Below are positions 28,505 through 37,713 of a DNA stretch of 64,000 nt, piece by piece (position 1 is the first letter of the stretch; every line of letters starts with the position of its first letter). The DNA comes from Flagellimonas aequoris. GTDB taxonomy: Bacteria > Bacteroidota > Bacteroidia > Flavobacteriales > Flavobacteriaceae. The stretch lies in assembly GCF_003584165.1 (NCBI RefSeq), contig NZ_QXFJ01000023.1, positions 62,001-126,000 on the forward strand, in the 5' to 3' direction. A program made the position numbers and the translations under genes. The notes under the pieces were generated by a model that saw only the letters and a list, made by a program, of their open reading frames with translations, ran no database searches and had not been told where the DNA came from.

Positions 28505-29314
28505 ATGACAAATATGAAAAGTACTTTTAAATATATTTTCGGTCTTCTACTCCTGGTACTTGCTATCGCAGCCTGTGAGGATAAGGACAAGAACCCGCTC
28601 AACGTATTCGAATTGGACGACTCCAAGGCCCCCTATGTTCGCATCAAGCTGGATCAGACCATAGTGGCCAAGGGCGACTTGGCTTCCTCAACCTTTTCGG
28701 GCACCGTGGATGATCCCAGTGACAATGTGGCTTCTTGGGAACTTAGTGTAAGTATTGAATCGGGTGGGGTGGCCACCGATACCGTTGTCCTGACCACCGT
28801 TACCCAATTTCCAAGTGACATTTCCATCCCCTACACGGATATTGCCAGTGCCTTGGGTATTACGGTAGATGATATTTCAGGTGGGGACTTTATCCGCTTC
28901 TTGGGTAAATCAACCGGTACCGATGGCACTGTGACCACTGTAGACAATTATAGTGCGAACGTAACAGGGCAACCAGAACAGTTACAGGCTTTCAACTTTA
29001 TCGTTTTGGTCAAGTGTTCGCCTATATCCGATGCAACCATTGCAGGCACATGGGTCATTGAGATGCAGGACCTTTATGGCGATGGGTGGGATGGTGCCTT
29101 TGTCACCTTCGAGATTGATGGGGTGACCACCAACTATACCTTCACCGCTGGCGATGCTGCTACGTTTAATGTGGATGTACCGGCAGGAACCAGCCAATTG
29201 GTGATATCCTATACCAGCGGCGCCTTTGAAGAGGAACACGTATATACCATCCAAACACCAGATGGCGATGTTCGGGGACCTTTTGGTCCCAATCCAAACC
29301 CGTGCATCAACTGA
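28505..29314 (+). CDS. Surface lipoprotein of the SusCD operon (unknown fold)
   Basis: 269 residues. Signal peptide with lipobox IAAC followed by EDKDKN, an acidic stretch like the flavobacterial surface-export signal. The ATG at 28517 (MKSTFKYIF) is an equally good start. The middle part is beta-rich (about 50-165), and the C-terminal part (about 175-265) carries DLYGDGWDGA, a motif seen in many secreted flavobacterial beta-sandwich modules. The position third in a SusCD operon is typical of surface glycan-binding proteins, but sequence alone does not show a carbohydrate site. Confidence 0.75.
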   Translation: MTNMKSTFKYIFGLLLLVLAIAACEDKDKNPLNVFELDDSKAPYVRIKLDQTIVAKGDLASSTFSGTVDDPSDNVASWELSVSIESGGVATDTVVLTTVTQFPSDISIPYTDIASALGITVDDISGGDFIRFLGKSTGTDGTVTTVDNYSANVTGQPEQLQAFNFIVLVKCSPISDATIAGTWVIEMQDLYGDGWDGAFVTFEIDGVTTNYTFTAGDAATFNVDVPAGTSQLVISYTSGAFEEEHVYTIQTPDGDVRGPFGPNPNPCIN

Positions 29315-29338
29315 TACTTTGTGTAACTCAACCTAACA

Positions 29339-29368
29339 AAGCCCCGTTCCAATGGAACGGGGCTTTTG
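29339..29368 (+). terminator. Rho-independent terminator of the susCD operon
   Basis: Stem GCCCCGTTCC (29341-29350) / GGAACGGGGC (29354-29363), loop AAT, then TTTTG. It separates the SusCD operon from the MFS gene. Confidence 0.85.
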
Positions 29369-29443
29369 ATTTTTTGTAACAGATTTGGTAAATCCATATA
29401 GAATAATGTAAATATGCTTGCAAGGAGATTGGGTGTTACCTCG

Positions 29444-29451
29444 TACCTTTG
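29444..29451 (+). promoter_or_regulatory. -7 element for the MFS transporter gene
   Basis: TACCTTTG fits TAnnTTTG exactly. A weak -33 (CTTG at 29417-29420) lies 23 bases upstream. It argues that translation starts at the TTG at 29485 rather than at a TTG inside the promoter. Confidence 0.5.
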
Positions 29452-29484
29452 CCGTCTCGCAACCACAACCTAAAGAACAACTAT

Positions 29485-30699
29485 TTGGACAACCACTCGA
29501 ATCAAACCAATAAAAAGGCATTATTGTCCCTCGCCATAGGAGGTTTTGGCATAGGTCTCACGGAATTTGTGATTATGGGAATTCTACCCAATATTGCCGA
29601 TTCCATGGGTATTTCCATTTCCAAAGCGGGGCATTTTATTGCCATTTATGCTCTGGGGGTGGTTATCGGCGGTCCTTTCATGGCCAGGATTACGAGCAAG
29701 CTTTCTCCAAAGAAAACACTGTTGTTCCTCATGGTTTGGTTTACGGTATTCAACACTCTATCCTCTTTTTCGGGCAGTTATTGGGTGATGATGCTTTTTC
29801 GGTTTTTATCGGGAATGCCCCACGGTGCCTTTTTTGGTATCGGGGCAGTGGTATCGGGATATTTAGCCAAACCAGGTAAGGCGGCCCAAGCTATGGCCAT
29901 CATGTTTTCCGGTCTTACCGTGGCCAACATTCTTGGGGTTCCTCTTGGCACGTATATCGGTCAGGAATGGCATTGGAGTTTTTCCTTTATGCTGGTCGGT
30001 ATAGCAGGAGTGGCTACTCTTGCCAGTCTTTACTTTTGGATGCCGAAGCAATCCTTGGAGGAACCCGATTCTTCTAGTACCAGTAACACTTCAGAAGGAA
30101 TTAAAAGTAAGAAGCTATGGGCCCTGATTGCATTGACAACCATCGGGTCTGGGGGCTTTTTTGCTTGGTACAGCTATATTGCACCTTTGGTCATCAACAT
30201 TGCCAACTTGCCGGAGACCACTGTAGGTTATGTGATGATCGTGGCAGGCATGGGTATGTTCGTGGGCAATTTTATGGGTGCTAGGATGGTAGAAATATTT
30301 CCTCCTGTAAAATCGGTTGTCATCAGTCTTTTTAGCATGACCACCATCCTGTTGATCAATTCCCTTCTTGCCAGTAATACCATTGCCGTGTTTGTCATCA
30401 GTTTTATTGTTGGCATGATTACGTTCTCCGTGACCGCACCCATTCAGATAGCCATTATAAAAGCTGCCAAGGGTGCCGAAAAATTGGGGTCTTCCATGAA
30501 CCAAAGTGCCTTTAACATGGGCAACGCTTCTGGTGCCTATTTTGGTGGGCTCCCCATGGTTTTTGGCCTTCCAGTTACCTATGCGAGTGTGGTCGGAGCC
30601 ATTCTGGCCTGCATTGGGGCCGGTATCGGAATCGCGATTTTGTACACCCAAAAGAATGATGCATCCAAGAAAAAAAGCGAGGAATCTCTTTGTGCTTAG
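29485..30699 (+). CDS. MFS transporter (AraJ/YdhP-like)
   Basis: About 404 residues with 12 predicted transmembrane helices. Residues from about 10 onward (LLSLAIGGFGIGLTEFVIMGILP) resemble the DHA1 drug:proton antiporter group, which includes AraJ-type sugar exporters. There is no ATG near the N-terminus; I choose TTG at 29485 because a promoter -7 element overlaps the earlier TTG at 29449. Between a SusCD operon and a GH16 enzyme it could move sugars over the inner membrane, but the family mainly exports. Direction and substrate are not known from sequence. Confidence 0.82.
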   Translation: MDNHSNQTNKKALLSLAIGGFGIGLTEFVIMGILPNIADSMGISISKAGHFIAIYALGVVIGGPFMARITSKLSPKKTLLFLMVWFTVFNTLSSFSGSYWVMMLFRFLSGMPHGAFFGIGAVVSGYLAKPGKAAQAMAIMFSGLTVANILGVPLGTYIGQEWHWSFSFMLVGIAGVATLASLYFWMPKQSLEEPDSSSTSNTSEGIKSKKLWALIALTTIGSGGFFAWYSYIAPLVINIANLPETTVGYVMIVAGMGMFVGNFMGARMVEIFPPVKSVVISLFSMTTILLINSLLASNTIAVFVISFIVGMITFSVTAPIQIAIIKAAKGAEKLGSSMNQSAFNMGNASGAYFGGLPMVFGLPVTYASVVGAILACIGAGIGIAILYTQKNDASKKKSEESLCA

Positions 30700-30716
30700 T
30701 TACATCATTTCATGAA

Positions 30717-30757
30717 CCTATTCCGATTTCACCATAAATAGTATCTTTAGGAATAGG
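30717..30757 (+). promoter_or_regulatory. Inverted repeat around the GH16 promoter
   Basis: CCTATTCC (30717-30724) and GGAATAGG (30750-30757) form a perfect eight-base inverted repeat that brackets a near-consensus -7 element, TATCTTTA (30742-30749). The half-site with one extra base (ACCTATTCC) also occurs upstream of susC at 23300-23308. A regulator binding site is plausible. Confidence 0.45.
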
Positions 30758-30782
30758 CAACCTTTATCCAATACTTATCGGT

Positions 30783-31628
30783 TTGAAAGCAACATTACTT
30801 TGGCCAACGTTCCTTCTTTTGGGAGTTTTGTCCCTATCCTCCGAGGAAGGCAAAAAAAACGTTATTAAAAAATCAGATTCCATATATACCACCGTGGTCT
30901 TTTCAGATGAATTTGATTATTCAGGGAGTCCCGATACCCATAAATGGCACCATCAAGTGATCCCGCCCGAAAATGGTGGCTGGTACAACGATGAGTTGCA
31001 ACATTACACGGACAGGATCAAAAATTCAGAGGTCATGGATGGCTCCCTCTTTATCAGGGCTTACAAAGAACCTTACACCATTGATGGTTCCACCAAATCC
31101 TATACCTCTGCCCGGTTGAACGCCAAATTTGAGTTTACCTATGGTAAAGTAGAGGTGCGAGCCAAACTCCCAACTGAGGACGGTACTTGGCCGGCCATCT
31201 GGACGTTGGGCGCCAACGTGAACGAAACGGGAAATTATTTTGGCGACCTATTCGGCAAAGTAGGTTGGCCACTTTGTGGGGAAATCGATATTCTGGAGCA
31301 GACCGGATGGGACAAGAACACCACTATTTCCCATTTTCATTGGGGAGACCTTAACACCAAGGAATATAAAAATGAAGGGGGTACGTTATCCTTTCCCGAA
31401 TCTGAGGATGGGTTCCATATTTTTTCCATGGAATGGACGGAAAAAAGCATCAAGACCTTTGTGGATGGCAATTTGGTATATGAATTGCTCAATGATGATG
31501 ACAAACCCTTCAACCATGGTCATTATTTGATCCTAAACCTTGCTATAGGCGGTAATTTGGGTGGAGAGGTGTCGAATTCCTTAACGGAGGCTAGCTTTGA
31601 AATCGATTACGTAAGGATTTATCAATAA
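30783..31628 (+). CDS. Glycoside hydrolase family 16 (endo-beta-1,3-glucanase type)
   Basis: 281 residues. Short signal peptide (about 1-18), then a single GH16 jelly-roll domain. The catalytic signature EIDILE is at 167-172, with nucleophile Glu167 and acid/base Glu172; W/N-rich substrate strands (HWHHQVIPPENGGWYNDELQ region) are typical of laminarinase-type enzymes. The start is TTG at 30783; the frame has a stop upstream and no ATG. No lipobox, CBM or T9SS C-terminal domain is visible, so it may be periplasmic. Together with SusCD it suggests use of laminarin or mixed-linkage glucan; agarase or carrageenase activity is less likely. Confidence 0.88.
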   Translation: MKATLLWPTFLLLGVLSLSSEEGKKNVIKKSDSIYTTVVFSDEFDYSGSPDTHKWHHQVIPPENGGWYNDELQHYTDRIKNSEVMDGSLFIRAYKEPYTIDGSTKSYTSARLNAKFEFTYGKVEVRAKLPTEDGTWPAIWTLGANVNETGNYFGDLFGKVGWPLCGEIDILEQTGWDKNTTISHFHWGDLNTKEYKNEGGTLSFPESEDGFHIFSMEWTEKSIKTFVDGNLVYELLNDDDKPFNHGHYLILNLAIGGNLGGEVSNSLTEASFEIDYVRIYQ

Positions 31629-31629
31629 A

Positions 31630-31812
31630 TTATTGACCCAACTCCTTGGCTTCAAATCCCACTAGCTCTTGGTTTTCAAACCTTGCCGTCACTTCAATGG
31701 GATTGCAGCATACTTCACAATCTTCCACATAGGTCTGTCTCGACACGGAAAAGTCCAAAAGAAACGAAATTTCTTCCCAACAATACGGACATTGGAAAAA
31801 ATGCTCGTACAT
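31630..31812 (-). CDS. CPXCG motif-containing cysteine-rich protein
   Basis: 60 residues with two cysteine pairs, CPYC and CEVC (followed by CNPIEV), a likely zinc-ribbon. This matches the CPXCG small protein family of unknown function found in many Proteobacteria and Bacteroidetes; here the usual Gly of CPXCG is Trp. It lies one base from the convergent GH16 gene and four bases before the tolC-like gene stop. Confidence 0.8.
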   Translation of the reverse strand: MYEHFFQCPYCWEEISFLLDFSVSRQTYVEDCEVCCNPIEVTARFENQELVGFEAKELGQ

Positions 31813-31815
31813 GGC

Positions 31816-33141
31816 CTAAAATTCTACATTGAGCAGTTGACCGCTTACCTGCAACATAACCAGTTCGGCCAGTTTTGCATTGTACTTGGCCTGACTCTTG
31901 GCAAGTTCGGCATTCAACAAGTTCAATTGGGCCTGCCTAAACTCAATGGAAGTCACCCGACCCAATTTGTAGCGCTCATCAGTACGGTTAAAATTGTTCT
32001 GGTTGGTCTGAAGGTTCTTTTCCTGTACCTCCAACACATACAAAGCATTGGAATAACTGTCCCATGCATTGCGGATATCGCGTTCCACCTCCAACGCTAT
32101 CTGCTTCTTCGCAAGCTCTTGGTTCGCAAAGTTGATCTTGGCATTCTTGATACCCGTTATGGTACTTCCACCATCAAAAAGGTTCCAGGACAAATTGATG
32201 GACCCGGTAACCCCTGTGGAGGTATTCTGCAAGGTAAAGGCCAAAGGACTATTGTTGTTGGACTCGTTCCAACCATAGGTACCGGTAAGACCTATGGTGG
32301 GCAAAAACCCGCTTCTGGCCACCTTAATGCTGTAATCGCTAATGTTGATATCCTTTTCCACAATCTGAAGTCTGACGTTGTTCATTTTAGCCTCGTTGTA
32401 CATGCTTTCCATTTGGAGGCCAGGAATAAAATTAACGGTGGTATCGGCCACAAAAAGTTCCGTAAGGTCCCTGTTCAAAATCAAATTCAAGTCGCGCATA
32501 GTGTTACGAAGTAGCTGTCTGGAATTCAATAAATTGATACTGTCCGTATTGATATCCACTTCGGCGTTCAGTACGTCCAGCCCGGTATTCTGTCCATATT
32601 CAAATTGATATTGGGCCCTTTTTAGCCGATCCTTTGAAATTTCCATGGCCTGTTCCAAGGTATGGGTGTTTTCGGTCAAACGGGCCACTTCATAATACAC
32701 TGTGAACAATTGAAGAATGGTATTTTCTATGGTCTGGCGAACCTGAAGTTCCGTTTGTTGGGATCGCTCCTGAAAACTTTTGTAATTGTAATGCCGACCC
32801 AATCCATCGAATAAGACATAGTTCACGTTTACCGAGGCATTGTACCGACGGGTCTCCGCTCCTTCTGCGGTCCTGGTGTCGCCATTGGCCAATACCCCTT
32901 CGGAGTTTTGCTTATCAATGCTTCCACCTGCATTGGCAGTCACTGTTGGTAGATAGCCCGAATTCAGGATATTGGCATTATTATCGCCAATTAGTTTGGC
33001 GTTCTTGGCCACCTGTATGCTCAAGTTGTTCTCCAAGACCATATCGATGGCTTCTTCCTTGGAAAGTACCTGATCTTGCGCATGCACATAAAGACCAAAA
33101 ATCAAAAATAACAGTAATGTATATTGACGCATCTTTTTCAT
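31816..33141 (-). CDS. TolC family outer-membrane efflux protein
   Basis: 441 residues: signal peptide (about 1-22, ending HAQ), then two OEP repeats of long coiled-coil helices and short barrel strands. It is the outer-membrane channel of the tripartite pump formed with the next two upstream genes. Start ATG at 33141 overlaps the RND gene stop by one base (TAATG). Confidence 0.92.
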   Translation of the reverse strand: MKKMRQYTLLLFLIFGLYVHAQDQVLSKEEAIDMVLENNLSIQVAKNAKLIGDNNANILNSGYLPTVTANAGGSIDKQNSEGVLANGDTRTAEGAETRRYNASVNVNYVLFDGLGRHYNYKSFQERSQQTELQVRQTIENTILQLFTVYYEVARLTENTHTLEQAMEISKDRLKRAQYQFEYGQNTGLDVLNAEVDINTDSINLLNSRQLLRNTMRDLNLILNRDLTELFVADTTVNFIPGLQMESMYNEAKMNNVRLQIVEKDINISDYSIKVARSGFLPTIGLTGTYGWNESNNNSPLAFTLQNTSTGVTGSINLSWNLFDGGSTITGIKNAKINFANQELAKKQIALEVERDIRNAWDSYSNALYVLEVQEKNLQTNQNNFNRTDERYKLGRVTSIEFRQAQLNLLNAELAKSQAKYNAKLAELVMLQVSGQLLNVEF

Positions 33142-36100
33142 TATCGTGTGGTCTCTTCTTCTATTGAGGTTCCGTGTTCTTCAGTGTTCATTCCATTTTG
33201 GCTCAGGCCATTGCTACTGGGGAGGCTTTCCTTTTCCAACAAAATCTCTTCATCCCGTTCCCTTATGGCCCGCTCCACCTCCTCTGGTGTCACTTTCTCC
33301 CCTGTCCACAGTCTTTTTGCCAAGACTTTTACGCTGTTTCCAAAGGAAAGAAACAAGGGAAGCATCAACAACGTGAGAATCGTGGCAAACGCAATTCCGT
33401 AAGCAATGGATATGGCCATAGGCTTTAGGAACTGTGCCTGTCTACTTTTTTCCAAAAGTAACGGTGCCAAACCTGCAATGGTGGTGGCAGAGGTTAGAAA
33501 TATGGCCCTAAAACGGGAGCGTCCGGCTTCGTATAATGCTTCGTCAAACTTTAAACCATTTCTTAGGTTGATGTTGAACTTACCAATCAATACCAATCCA
33601 TCGTTCACCATGATCCCGATAAGGGCAATGATTCCCAACATGGAAAGGATGTTGATGGGAAAACCATGGATCCAGTGTCCCCAGGCCACTGCCGTTAAAC
33701 TGAAGGGCACCAAAAGAATCAACAATAATGGTTGGCTAATGCTCCTAAAGGTAAAGGCAATGGTAATAAAGATGAGAAACAAAATCACCGGTCCCACAAA
33801 CCCCAGGGAACCAAAAAGTTTATTGGCCTCCCTATTCTGTCCTTCATAGGATGGGGAAATGGAAGGATATTTGGACACTATCTCAGGCATCACCTCGCTC
33901 CTGATCCATGCCATGGCATCGGTACCACTAGTAGTCTCAGGGTCGGTCAGGTCTGAGGAAACTTGGATTTCCCTTCGGCCATCCAAGTGGTTGATGGCCA
34001 CATCCCCACGTTCAATGGTATAGGTGGCGATTTCGGTAAGCGGTATCCGGTCGCCGTTAGGTGCCACGATGCGCATTTCATCCAAATCCGTGATGGAAGA
34101 TCGATTCTCACGGTCATAACGCACCCAAACCCTAATCTCATCCTGTCCCCTTTGGAAACGTTGCGCCTGTGTCCCAAAAAAACCAGATCTCACCTGGTTC
34201 ATGACGGTTCTTAAATCCAATCCCAATAAATAGGCATTTTCCTTGAGTTGCAACCGTATTTCCTTGATACCTGCTGGGTCGTTATCCGTAACGTCCTTCA
34301 AGTTGGCATTGTTGAGCATGGCCTGTTTCAATTCGTCCTTGGCCGCCTTCAATTCCGCAATATTGTTCCCTAACAGAGATACCGAAACCGGGCTACCTCC
34401 AAAATTTCCTCCAGAACCGTATATCAAACTTTCCACACCGATCACTGGCCCCACAAGCTCCCGGAGCCTACTGGTAACCATATCGGCGCGAATATTGTCA
34501 GGCCTTTCCTCTCCCGGCAAAAGATTGATTTCCAATCTTGCCGCAGAGGAACCTGGTCCCAAATTTTTGATCATGTTCACAAAGAGCATTTTGTCCATGC
34601 CCTTTAAATATTTTTCGGTGAGTTCCTCGTTCACAATATGTGCCTTTTCCTGGATCAAACTGATAATGGAATCGGTCACCTTTTCATTTGTTCCATTGGG
34701 CATACGGAGCTGAATGGAAATCTGGTCGCTGGCCACCATGGGAAAGAATGCGGTTCGTACCACTCCCCCTCCAATAGACCCAAAGGTGAGTACCAAGGCC
34801 ATAAAGAAAAGGGCAAACGTCAATATTTTATATTGAAGGGTAAACCTTAGGGCCGGACCATACCATCTATCCCGCATAAAGGACATGATGTTATCCCCAA
34901 TTTTATTGATGACCCGTAACTTGGCAAAAACTTGGGCAATCCCTGTTTTTGGGGAACTGTCCTGTTTATGAAGCGCCTTGGAGTGGGCCAAGTGTGCAGG
35001 CAGTATAAGCAGTGCCTCGACCAAGGAGACAATTAGGGTCAAGATTACGATAACCGAGACTTCCCCAAAAAATTCCCCAATACGGCTGTCCAAGAACAAA
35101 AAGATGGAAAATGCCAAAACGGTGGTAATGATGGCCGATAGAATAGGGGGTATCACCTCCATAGTCCCATCAATAGCTGCCCGAACCGGAGGTTTACCAT
35201 CTTCGTAATGCTGATAGATATTTTCCGCGATCACAATCCCGTCATCCACCAAAATACCGATCACAATGATCATCCCGAACAACGATAACACATTGATGGT
35301 TACATTGAACATGGGTGCAAAGATGAACATACCCAAAAAGGCGATGGGAAGTCCAAAAGCTACCCAAAAGGCCAAGCGGGTGTTGAGAAAAAGGGACAGG
35401 AATGCCAAAACCAAAAGCATCCCCATAATGGCATTATCCCTCAACAATTCTGTACGTTGGTTCAGTGTTACCGACCTATCGTCGATTACCTGCAACTGTA
35501 CATTGGTGTATTTTTCGTTGAAATCCTTGATGTATTCTTTCACATTGTCCGAAGAGCCCAACAAATCTTCCGTATTGGTACTGGTAATGGTGATGTTCAC
35601 CGCCAGTTCCCCGTTGAAGTATGACGCATTGGGTGTTTCAGAGAAACGGTCACGGATGGTGGCCACATCCTTCAAACGAACCGTGCGGCCATCACTATCT
35701 CCACGGACCACAATATTGGAAAGTTCATCCCCGTAATACGAACGGTTATTGGCACGGATAAGGTACTCTTCCGTATCCGTCTTGATATTACCGCCCGTAA
35801 CCAATATGTTATGGTTGGCTACGGCCTGAGCCACTTCACTGAAGGAAAGGTCGAACGCCAAAAGCCTATTCTCATCTACGGCAATCTCGATTTCCTCATC
35901 CGGGTACCCATCAATCTGAATTTGGGAGATTCCGTCAATGGCCCTCAGGTCATTTTCAATTTGACGACCAATCTGCTTTAAGGTTGCCAAGGGAATATCC
36001 TTCCCACTTATGGCAAAACTTATGGTAGGCCGAACGGCTTCCTGTTTGGCCACGATCAAGGGTTCCATTCCAGTGGGAAAAGTGGGCACACGATCCACTG

Positions 36101-36434
36101 CATTTTTCACTTCCAAAAGCATGAAATCCACTTCCCTGCCTTTCTCTATCTCCACGTTGATGGACCCGCTGTTTTCCCTAGAGGTGGACGTTACCCGTTC
36201 CACGCCTTCCAACCCTTTTAGGTTGTCCTCTATCTTTAGGACAATACCTTCCTCAATCTCTTGCGGAGATGCTCCTGGATAGGTAATGGTGATTAAGATA
36301 TTCTTGGATTCCGAAAGCGGGAAAAAGGAGGATTTTAAGGACAACATCCCCACAATCCCGAACACGACGAATGCCAATATAAATATATTGACCGCCATGT
36401 GGTATTTTATAAAATACGAGATAACCTTTCTCAT
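33141..36434 (-). CDS. RND efflux transporter permease (AcrB/HAE1-like)
   Basis: 1097 residues with the RND pattern: transmembrane helix 1 (about 10-30), a large periplasmic domain, helices 2-6 (about 335-560) including the proton-relay segment GILVDDGIVIAEN, a second periplasmic domain, and helices 8-12. The acidic C-terminal extension (about 1040-1097) is longer than usual. It has the HAE1-type drug pump architecture; a heavy-metal role is not indicated. It overlaps the adaptor gene by four bases (ATGA) and tolC by one, so this is one operon. Confidence 0.93.
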   Translation of the reverse strand: MRKVISYFIKYHMAVNIFILAFVVFGIVGMLSLKSSFFPLSESKNILITITYPGASPQEIEEGIVLKIEDNLKGLEGVERVTSTSRENSGSINVEIEKGREVDFMLLEVKNAVDRVPTFPTGMEPLIVAKQEAVRPTISFAISGKDIPLATLKQIGRQIENDLRAIDGISQIQIDGYPDEEIEIAVDENRLLAFDLSFSEVAQAVANHNILVTGGNIKTDTEEYLIRANNRSYYGDELSNIVVRGDSDGRTVRLKDVATIRDRFSETPNASYFNGELAVNITITSTNTEDLLGSSDNVKEYIKDFNEKYTNVQLQVIDDRSVTLNQRTELLRDNAIMGMLLVLAFLSLFLNTRLAFWVAFGLPIAFLGMFIFAPMFNVTINVLSLFGMIIVIGILVDDGIVIAENIYQHYEDGKPPVRAAIDGTMEVIPPILSAIITTVLAFSIFLFLDSRIGEFFGEVSVIVILTLIVSLVEALLILPAHLAHSKALHKQDSSPKTGIAQVFAKLRVINKIGDNIMSFMRDRWYGPALRFTLQYKILTFALFFMALVLTFGSIGGGVVRTAFFPMVASDQISIQLRMPNGTNEKVTDSIISLIQEKAHIVNEELTEKYLKGMDKMLFVNMIKNLGPGSSAARLEINLLPGEERPDNIRADMVTSRLRELVGPVIGVESLIYGSGGNFGGSPVSVSLLGNNIAELKAAKDELKQAMLNNANLKDVTDNDPAGIKEIRLQLKENAYLLGLDLRTVMNQVRSGFFGTQAQRFQRGQDEIRVWVRYDRENRSSITDLDEMRIVAPNGDRIPLTEIATYTIERGDVAINHLDGRREIQVSSDLTDPETTSGTDAMAWIRSEVMPEIVSKYPSISPSYEGQNREANKLFGSLGFVGPVILFLIFITIAFTFRSISQPLLLILLVPFSLTAVAWGHWIHGFPINILSMLGIIALIGIMVNDGLVLIGKFNINLRNGLKFDEALYEAGRSRFRAIFLTSATTIAGLAPLLLEKSRQAQFLKPMAISIAYGIAFATILTLLMLPLFLSFGNSVKVLAKRLWTGEKVTPEEVERAIRERDEEILLEKESLPSSNGLSQNGMNTEEHGTSIEEETTR

Positions 36435-37567
36435 GGTTGGGCTTTTGGGGATTTGCTTTCATCATACACTTTCACCAACATACCCGCATAGGCACCGGAC
36501 AATGGCTTGGAAACTATAACTTCCCCATCAGGGACATTTTTGAGCACTACCGTCTTATCCGTAAAGTAAATGGGGTCCACGTACATCAAATCCAAAATGG
36601 AATCCTTCACCACAAAGATCTGGTCATTATCCAGTAATAGGGAACGGTTGATCTCAATGGCATTGGCTTCTTCCCTCGCCTCAAGGCTTGCTTCAAGATA
36701 TTGGCCTTCTTTCAGGTCGTCGCCATCCACTTCTATGGATACGGTTATGGTCTGGGAACCTTGGTCTACCCTTCCATTTACACGTGTAACCTTACCCGCA
36801 TATTTATTGGTCCTATCCAAATTGTAGAGTTCTACTTCCTTGCCCACTTTTAAGAAATCCCCATAGGTTTTACTTACGGAAACTTCAAGTTCATATTCGC
36901 CTATATTGATGAATTCCCCAAGCTTTTGCCCGGACCTGATCAAGGTACCTTCAGTGACCAAGGCTTCGGTAAGCACCCCATTGAAAGGAGCCGCAATGGT
37001 ATATTTTGAAAGACGTTGTTCCAAATTCTTTACATTGTAGTAGTTGGAGACAATCAACCTTCCTGTTATAAAGAATTTTTCCTTTTCCGAACTCATTTCG
37101 GGCAAGGGGGGAGTGGTTTTTTCAATGTCGAAACTATTCAGATAGTCCTGCCACTTTGGATAAATTTCGGGATAGTCCAACCTAAGGTCGGGCATAATGG
37201 AGGTAAGCAAATTGTATAGACTGCTCTTTGCCGATTGTACGGAAGCATAATATTCATCGGCATCAATGCGAATAAGCGTTTGTCCAGCAGTATACTCCTG
37301 CCCAGTCCTGAAAAGCTTACTCCCAGGACGGAACACGCCCTGCACCTCGGAGTAGAGCTCTACTCGCTTTTTGGCTTTCAAGTTTCCGTTTGCGGGCACT
37401 ACAAGGGGAACCGTTCTATTTTTAACGGTATCCACAAAAACGGTCTTGACCACTTTTGGGGACTGTGGCCTTCTATTGTCCTTACTGCCGGCAATCAAGC
37501 CAGCAAAATACAAGGAAGCCAAAATGATGATGCCGCCTGCAACGGCGGAGATGATGAGCTTTCGCAT
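36431..37567 (-). CDS. RND efflux periplasmic adaptor subunit
   Basis: 378 residues of the MFP/HlyD family: N-terminal membrane anchor (about 5-25), a lipoyl-like half motif before and after a coiled-coil hairpin (about 65-200), then beta-barrel and membrane-proximal domains (IDADEYYASVQSAKSSL; FNGVLTEALVTEGTLI). First gene of the adaptor-pump-TolC operon. A -7 promoter element lies about 23 bases before the ATG. Confidence 0.92.
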   Translation of the reverse strand: MRKLIISAVAGGIIILASLYFAGLIAGSKDNRRPQSPKVVKTVFVDTVKNRTVPLVVPANGNLKAKKRVELYSEVQGVFRPGSKLFRTGQEYTAGQTLIRIDADEYYASVQSAKSSLYNLLTSIMPDLRLDYPEIYPKWQDYLNSFDIEKTTPPLPEMSSEKEKFFITGRLIVSNYYNVKNLEQRLSKYTIAAPFNGVLTEALVTEGTLIRSGQKLGEFINIGEYELEVSVSKTYGDFLKVGKEVELYNLDRTNKYAGKVTRVNGRVDQGSQTITVSIEVDGDDLKEGQYLEASLEAREEANAIEINRSLLLDNDQIFVVKDSILDLMYVDPIYFTDKTVVLKNVPDGEVIVSKPLSGAYAGMLVKVYDESKSPKAQP

Positions 37568-37589
37568 GAGTCAGTTGAATTAGTCGCTG

Positions 37590-37597
37590 CAAAACTA
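37590..37597 (-). promoter_or_regulatory. -7 element for the RND efflux operon
   Basis: On the minus strand TAGTTTTG, a perfect TAnnTTTG, 22 bases before the adaptor ATG. The -33 element is not clear. Confidence 0.5.
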
Positions 37598-37651
37598 TTC
37601 GCTACATTTTTTACAATGGTTAAAGAAATCTTAAAATGTTTCCTTAAACAT

Positions 37652-37685
37652 ACAAACAAAAAAGGGGATACATCCCTGTATCCCC
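37652..37685 (-). terminator. Terminator of the leucine-rich-repeat gene
   Basis: Stem GGGGATACA (37664-37672) / TGTATCCCC (37677-37685), loop TCCC; on the minus strand it is followed by a T-run (A-run before 37664 on +). It separates the LRR gene from the RND operon. Confidence 0.8.
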
Positions 37686-37713
37686 AAACCAAACAAACTA
37701 AAGTAATAACTAA

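Noticed and set aside
29449-29484. Longer N-terminus of the MFS transporter from the TTG at 29449
   Set aside because: This TTG overlaps the TACCTTTG promoter element, so it would not be transcribed; TTG at 29485 fits better.
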